Of a DNA stretch of 9,028 nucleotides, positions 4,808 to 9,028 are shown one piece after another. The DNA is taken from the NCBI GenBank assembly GCA_023427285.1, contig JAEZBH010000013.1:1-9028 (forward strand). The letters are read 5' to 3'. Origin of the DNA: Pseudomonadota bacterium. GTDB taxonomy: Bacteria > Pseudomonadota > Alphaproteobacteria > Sphingomonadales > Sphingomonadaceae. The notes beneath the pieces are model-generated. The model saw only the letters and a program-made list of their open reading frames with translations. It was not told the origin of the DNA and ran no database searches. The number at the start of each line of letters is the position of its first letter. Position 1 is the first letter of the stretch. The position numbers and the translations under genes are program-made.

Positions 4808-7554
4808 CGTTTGCGCTCCGGCAGGCGGTCGAGAATCGCCTTCACATGCACCTGATCGGCCTTGTAGGTGCCGGTCAGCGCATACATCACGAGGTTGACG
4901 CCGAAGCGCAGCGCCCATTCGCGCTGGCGCTGGTCAACGCCGTCAGGGCTGGCCCATGCCCCGGCCCAGTCTGCGCTGCCCATGACGACGCTGGCGACCG
5001 CGCCTTCGCCGCCACCTTCGCCCCCGCCTTCCGTTGCGGCCTCCACCCACACGGTTGGCCCCTGCACCCGGCCGGGGTAGCGGTCGAGCAGGTAGAAGCT
5101 GCGGGAGAGAACGTGATCGCCGTTCAGCGGGGCAAGGCGCGGCAGGCCCAGCGGTTGCAGGGTTGCACGCACGGCAGACGGCGGCGGCGGGTTCGCGCCC
5201 AGATCCACCACCAAAAGCCCGCCGGTTGAAAGATAGGCCGCAAGCCGTGCCGCAGCCTGGGGCGAGAGCGGCTTGCTTCCTGTCAGCGGCCAGTAGAGCA
5301 GGGCATAGGTGCCCAGTTCATCCCGTTCCAGATTGACGGCGCGGGGCGGGCCCGCGCGCACGGCGGTGCGGGTGCCAAGAACGCGGGTCAGCATGGCAAG
5401 GCCATTGCGCGCGCGGGCATCCAGCAGGGCGTTTCCGGTTGCCACATGGCCCAGCAGCACCGGCTCGACGGCAGCGGCGGGAGGCCCGCCGGGGCGGTCT
5501 TCCAGTGCCCGGTCTTCCAGTGGCAGGCCCTGAGGGAAGATCTGCGCATCGGCCCGATGGGGCAGGGCCAGAAGGGCAAGGGCAACTGCGGCGGCAGCGG
5601 CGGGGGCCGGGCGCGCTAGCTTCAGGTTGAAGGTGCGGGCAAGGCTGAGGAAGCCGTCCAGCGCCGCGAGCACGAGACCGAGGATCAACAGCGGCGTTGC
5701 CAGATTGACCGGGGCGCGTGCGCTTCCCTCGCTGGCGAGGGGCAGGCCTGCCGCCGGGGCCAGCGGCTCGAAGCGGAACAGCGCAGAGATCGGGCCATTG
5801 CCTTGCATGAGGTTAAGCGCGCGGGTGACGGTTCCCGCACGATAGAGGCCCGGCGGGGTGAGGGGCCGGGCGGCGGCGTTGTCCCACGCATCTGCCGCCA
5901 CCTGCCGGGGTTGGCGCGGGCTCGTGAGCGTGCCATCGGCGGCAAGCGCCGTCTCCAGCGCGAAACTGCCCTGCGGTGCGCCGCCCGGCTGGGTAGCGCG
6001 GCCCACGAGCGGCAGGAAGCGGCGCAGCATCTGCTCGAACAGGCCCGAGAGCGGCAGGTTGGTCCAGCGCGGGTCTGCATTGGCATGGACCATTACCAGC
6101 GCGCCTGCGCCCACGGTGCGGGCGGTGACCAGCGGCGTGCCGTCTTCCAGCCACGCCCAGCGCAAGAGGCCCGGCGCGGCGGGGTCAGCGGCCAGAACCT
6201 GCCGGGTGATGGTGACCTCTGGATCGATCGTCATGCCCGCCAGCGGCCCGTTGGGGGCAAAGCCGCCGAGCTTTTGCGGCTTGTCCCAAGACAGGCGGGT
6301 GCCAACGGCGCGGGTGCCGGTGAGCAGCGGGCCGGGGGCCAGTTTCGTGCCGTTCTCGGCAATGCGCGGCCCGGCAAAGGTGATGGCGATGCCGCCCTCG
6401 CGCACCCAGCGGAGCAGGGTTTCCGCCTGCGCCTCATCGGTGACCGGCAGGTCGAGGAAGATGCGCAGGTTGGCCTCGGCGCGGGTCATGTTCCCGGTCG
6501 GCACGGCCTCCACGCTGGCGTAGGGCTCCAGCGCCCGGCGCACGTAATAGGCCGCCGATTGCAGCGGGCGCGGCTCGCCCCGCCGCTCGCCAGAGAGCAC
6601 GGCCACGCGCGGGTGAAGGCTGGCGGCATCGACCAGCGCCGTCGTTGCCGCAGAGCGGGACTCCTCCACTGTCAGGCGGCTGATGCGGGCAAGATCGCCC
6701 ACCGCAACCTTCAGGCTGACCGCAGCGGTGGTCTCGCCTGCGGGGAAATTCACGAGGGTTTCGGCACGCGGCCTGCCAGCGGTGTCGATGGCCTGAAGCC
6801 GCACGGTCTCCTCCGGCAGTTTGGCAGGGCGCACCAGCTGCACCCGCCAACCGTCCGCCGTGCCCTCGAACTGGCGAATGGCGAACATCCGCGCAGGCAC
6901 CACCAGCAGGCGGGCCGGGCCGATCCGCTCCAGCGCCTGCGCCAGCGGTTTTGCGCCCTCAGCGCCCCAGCCGGTCGCGACCCACAGAACCTCATCGGCG
7001 CGGCCGGAGCCAATGCGGGCGAGCGCACGGGCGGCAGCTTCGCGATTGGCGGGCCAGGGCTCGGGGGTCATCTGCTCAAGCAGGGCAATCGCCGTGCGCG
7101 GCGTGACCCAATCGGGCGGCGCAAGGGGCCGATCGGAGGCCGGAACGGCGGTGGCGCTGAGCGCGACGCGGGCATCGTCCCCCTCCAGCGCCTCGATACG
7201 GGTGCGGGCGGCAGAGACCATCTCCGGCCAGCCGGGGGCGGACTGCCAGCCGTTGTCCATCACGATAACGAGACGCTTGGGCGCGGGCGCATCGGGCGTT
7301 GGATCCCAGCGCGGCCCGGCCAGCCCGAGGAGCAAGGCGGTCACCGCGCCAAGGCGCAGCGCGACCAGCCACCACGGCGGGCGGGCTTGCGGCGGCGGCT
7401 CCTCAACCACCGGCCCCAGCAGGCGCACTGCCGGAAACACCACGCGTTTGGTGGGCGGCGGCAAGCGTCGGATCAGCCACCACAGCAGCGGCAGGGCGGC
7501 AAGGCCCGCCAGCACCGCAGGCGCGGCAAGGGTGAGAGGTCCAAGCGAGATCAT
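4804..7554 (-). CDS. BatA-like / DUF4159 membrane protein
   Basis: A 916-aa protein joining a BatA-type two-helix N-terminus to a C-terminal DUF4159 domain. Membrane segments lie at about 8-28, 61-80, 618-638 and 650-668. The basic loops after segments 1 and 3 suggest that 81-617 and the C-terminus face the periplasm. The first large domain is vWA-like (KRLVIVMDNGWQS, 93-105) but its MIDAS is degenerate: Asp100 remains while the two Ser positions are Gly102 and Gln104. A stretch near 365-400 (LRWVREGGIAITFAG) resembles glutamine amidotransferase folds. DUF4159 spans about 695-905, with LLYWPLTGSKPLS, YLSTGGLLVVDLG and REWALRFGVNLVMYALTGTYKADQ in pieces. The sequence ahead of it ends in ADA-Q like a signal-peptidase site but is probably an uncleaved anchor. 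It contains a Gly/Glu run (843-851). The ATG overlaps the DUF58 stop (ATGA), as its own stop does with the next start, implying translational coupling. Function unknown; probable envelope partner of MoxR. Confidence 0.9.
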   Translation of the reverse strand: MISLGPLTLAAPAVLAGLAALPLLWWLIRRLPPPTKRVVFPAVRLLGPVVEEPPPQARPPWWLVALRLGAVTALLLGLAGPRWDPTPDAPAPKRLVIVMDNGWQSAPGWPEMVSAARTRIEALEGDDARVALSATAVPASDRPLAPPDWVTPRTAIALLEQMTPEPWPANREAAARALARIGSGRADEVLWVATGWGAEGAKPLAQALERIGPARLLVVPARMFAIRQFEGTADGWRVQLVRPAKLPEETVRLQAIDTAGRPRAETLVNFPAGETTAAVSLKVAVGDLARISRLTVEESRSAATTALVDAASLHPRVAVLSGERRGEPRPLQSAAYYVRRALEPYASVEAVPTGNMTRAEANLRIFLDLPVTDEAQAETLLRWVREGGIAITFAGPRIAENGTKLAPGPLLTGTRAVGTRLSWDKPQKLGGFAPNGPLAGMTIDPEVTITRQVLAADPAAPGLLRWAWLEDGTPLVTARTVGAGALVMVHANADPRWTNLPLSGLFEQMLRRFLPLVGRATQPGGAPQGSFALETALAADGTLTSPRQPRQVAADAWDNAAARPLTPPGLYRAGTVTRALNLMQGNGPISALFRFEPLAPAAGLPLASEGSARAPVNLATPLLILGLVLAALDGFLSLARTFNLKLARPAPAAAAAVALALLALPHRADAQIFPQGLPLEDRALEDRPGGPPAAAVEPVLLGHVATGNALLDARARNGLAMLTRVLGTRTAVRAGPPRAVNLERDELGTYALLYWPLTGSKPLSPQAAARLAAYLSTGGLLVVDLGANPPPPSAVRATLQPLGLPRLAPLNGDHVLSRSFYLLDRYPGRVQGPTVWVEAATEGGGEGGGEGAVASVVMGSADWAGAWASPDGVDQRQREWALRFGVNLVMYALTGTYKADQVHVKAILDRLPERKR

Positions 7555-8444
7555 CGCCGCGCATTGCCCTCCGTTTTGCCCCCGCCAACAAGAGCGGCAA
7601 GGGTGGCGAGCGTTTCCTGCACGGGGCTATCCGTGCGGTGCAGCAGGTATTGCCACCCGGCAAGGCGGGCCGCGTTTTCAATCGCCTCTGAATGGGCGGC
7701 CCACGCTTCCAGATACCGGGCGCGGGTGGCAGCGCTGGCGTCAATCAGCCGGGGCTCGGCATGGGGCGCAACATCCACCAGTTCCATCCGGCCCTCGAAG
7801 GGGAAATCAATCTCTGCGGGATCGGCCACCTGTACCACCACGCCGCCTGCCCCTTGCGCTGCCATCGGGGCAATGGCGGCAAGCCGGTCCGGCTCCAGAA
7901 AGTCGCCGATCAGCACGACCGTGTCGCCGGGAGCCAGAGGCGCGCTGCGCAGCGGCCCCATGGGTTCTGCGCGCAATTGCTCCAGCACCTGACGCGCCCT
8001 GGCCGGACGGGCGGTGCCAAGCGGGGCGCAAGCCTCCCCGCCTTCCTCCGCCGCCAGCGCAAGGGCAGCGGCAATCACCAGCGCCCGGTATTGCTTGGTG
8101 GGTGCGCGCGCGTTGCTCGCGTAATCCATGGAAGGGGCAGGTTCGGCCCACAGCGCGAGACGGGCGGGCAACTCCCGCTCATGGGTGCGCACGTAAAGCG
8201 AGTCGCTGCGGCCGGAGCGCCGCCAATCCACCCGATCCGCCGCCTCGCCATGTTCCAGCGGGCGATACTGCCAGAACTCGCTGCCTTGCCCCTCCCGTCG
8301 GCGCGGGTGCGGTCCCTGCCGCCAGCCGGGGCGGCCGATCTCCGGGCGCAGCAGCGACAGCGGGCCAAGCAGGGCAGCCGCTCGCTCCGCGTCAAGCCAG
8401 AGAGCATCCGTATCGAGAGTGTGGCGAGGCCGGTCCGCCGCCAT
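7551..8444 (-). CDS. DUF58 domain protein
   Basis: A 297-aa protein with no evident signal peptide or membrane helix. The DUF58 signature lies at 54-91: GSEFWQYRPLEHG, then RVDWRRSGRSDSLYVR and THERE. These match the family pattern of EF..YR...G...R.DW..(A/S)R...LYVR. After it comes a vWA-like fold whose first MIDAS element is degraded to AEPAPS (Glu101, Ala103, Ser105 in place of Asp-x-Ser-x-Ser), though Asp181 in LIGDFLEP sits where a later acidic residue is expected. DUF58 proteins are almost always encoded next to MoxR ATPases and are thought to be their partners or clients; the biochemical role is unknown. The start codon is 9 bp beyond the moxR stop. No strong Shine-Dalgarno is visible, so translation may depend on coupling. 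The stop overlaps the next ATG. Confidence 0.93.
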   Translation of the reverse strand: MAADRPRHTLDTDALWLDAERAAALLGPLSLLRPEIGRPGWRQGPHPRRREGQGSEFWQYRPLEHGEAADRVDWRRSGRSDSLYVRTHERELPARLALWAEPAPSMDYASNARAPTKQYRALVIAAALALAAEEGGEACAPLGTARPARARQVLEQLRAEPMGPLRSAPLAPGDTVVLIGDFLEPDRLAAIAPMAAQGAGGVVVQVADPAEIDFPFEGRMELVDVAPHAEPRLIDASAATRARYLEAWAAHSEAIENAARLAGWQYLLHRTDSPVQETLATLAALVGGGKTEGNARR

Positions 8445-8453
8445 GAGCTGCGA

Positions 8454-9028
8454 TCAGGCGTCCAGAAGCGGGACGGCGCCGCTGATGACGTCATCGACCG
8501 TCAGGCCCCGCGCCCGTCCGCCGTAGGTAAGGGCGATGCGGTGGCCCAGCGCCGGGTGCATCAGCGCCTCAACGTCTTCCAGAAGCGGCACGGCGCGGCC
8601 CATCAGGAACGCCCGCGCCCGTGCGCCCGCCAGAAGCGCCTGCGCGGCGCGGGGGCCAGCGCCCCAGGCAATGTCCGGCTGTTCAGGGCCGGGGCGGGTG
8701 GCGCGCACCACGCGCAGAATGCTCTCCACCACCTGTTCGGGCGCGGGCAGGCGGCGGATGAGGCTTTGCGCCTCCATCAGTTCTTCGGGCGAGAACAGCA
8801 CGGCCGGCGGCGCATCCGTGCCGCTGGTGGTGGCGAGCAGAATGGCGCGCTCGTCGTCCAGCGCCGGGTAGCCGATCAGGATCTGGAACAGGAAGCGGTC
8901 AAGCTGGGCCTCGGGAAGCGGGTAGGTGCCCTCCTGCTCGATGGGGTTCTGGGTCGCGATGACAATGAAAATGTCCTGGGGCATGTGATAAGTGACTCCG
9001 CCGATTGTGACCTGACGCTCCTGCATGG
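8454..9028 (-). CDS. MoxR-family AAA+ ATPase, N-terminus outside the window
   Basis: The C-terminal 191 or so codons of a MoxR-type ATPase; these are usually about 320-340 aa, so the Walker A and B motifs lie beyond the right edge. Counting from the Met encoded at 9026, which is probably internal (families usually read EAMQE here), visible parts are: the VTIGGVTYHMP hairpin, sensor 1 in VIATQNP (22-28), the MoxR hallmark QEGTYPLPEAQLDRF (31-45), and a lid domain with GAGPRA (122-127), the sensor 2 position, where many family members have GASPRA. The C-terminal VEALMHPALGHRIAL (152-166) is also typical. MoxR ATPases are regarded as chaperone-like enzymes acting on vWA proteins. It is probably the first gene of the operon, but the promoter is outside the window. 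Confidence 0.96.
   Translation of the reverse strand, partial: MQERQVTIGGVTYHMPQDIFIVIATQNPIEQEGTYPLPEAQLDRFLFQILIGYPALDDERAILLATTSGTDAPPAVLFSPEELMEAQSLIRRLPAPEQVVESILRVVRATRPGPEQPDIAWGAGPRAAQALLAGARARAFLMGRAVPLLEDVEALMHPALGHRIALTYGGRARGLTVDDVISGAVPLLDA

Noticed and set aside
4805..4918. A 37-residue N-terminal extension of the 682-aa protein
   Set aside because: It lies entirely within the upstream DUF4159 coding region, lacks hydrophobic or family character, and the ATGA-coupled ATG has a proper ribosome-binding site.
5803..7992. A 729-aa open frame on the plus strand, antisense to the DUF4159 and DUF58 genes
   Set aside because: The minus-strand genes have clear domains and ATGA junctions. 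The antisense frame is rich in Arg/Gly/Ala/His with no recognisable domain, which is typical of shadow frames in GC-rich coding DNA.
6821..8446. A 541-aa open frame on the plus strand across DUF4159/DUF58
   Set aside because: It overlaps another antisense frame and two well-supported genes, and its composition is Arg/Ser/Pro/Ala-rich without motifs.

Overview
This GC-rich window looks like chromosomal DNA of an alphaproteobacterium, possibly of the Sphingomonadales. The evidence is the base composition, the AhcY sequence type and the four-gene MoxR/DUF58/DUF4159 layout. The genus call is inference; no rRNA or other taxonomic marker is present. I see no mobile element, CRISPR array, tRNA or rRNA.

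Layout. (1) 1-941, minus strand: the first 313 residues of S-adenosylhomocysteine hydrolase (ahcY), with its C-terminus beyond the left edge. (2) 942-1273: a divergent control region. It holds a 22-bp AT-rich near-palindrome embedded in a plausible ahcY promoter, a stem-loop in the ahcY leader, and a hairpin on the other side. (3) 1274-2557, plus strand: a PLP-dependent Cys/Met-metabolism enzyme (cystathionine gamma-synthase / methionine gamma-lyase superfamily). (4) 2558-2758: a convergent intergenic region with two inverted copies of a palindromic element, one 16-17 nt behind each stop codon, and a strong intrinsic terminator for the plus-strand gene. (5) 2759-9028, minus strand: an operon read right to left. 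It encodes a MoxR-type AAA+ ATPase (partial), a DUF58 protein, a 916-aa membrane protein with a BatA-like N-terminus and a DUF4159 C-terminus, and a 682-aa membrane protein with an intact von Willebrand A (vWA) domain. The last two junctions are 4-nt ATGA overlaps.

How they work together. ahcY removes S-adenosylhomocysteine (SAH) in the methyl cycle, and the divergent PLP enzyme probably acts on homocysteine/cystathionine/methionine-type substrates. A shared SAH- or SAM-responsive repressor site between them would make sense. The MoxR operon resembles the widespread MoxR + vWA sets, in which the ATPase is thought to act with vWA partners at the cell envelope. Here only the last gene keeps a complete metal-binding MIDAS motif. 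I found no clearly undescribed system. The best leads are the operator/leader arrangement upstream of ahcY, the gene-end palindromic repeats, and the MIDAS pattern in the operon.
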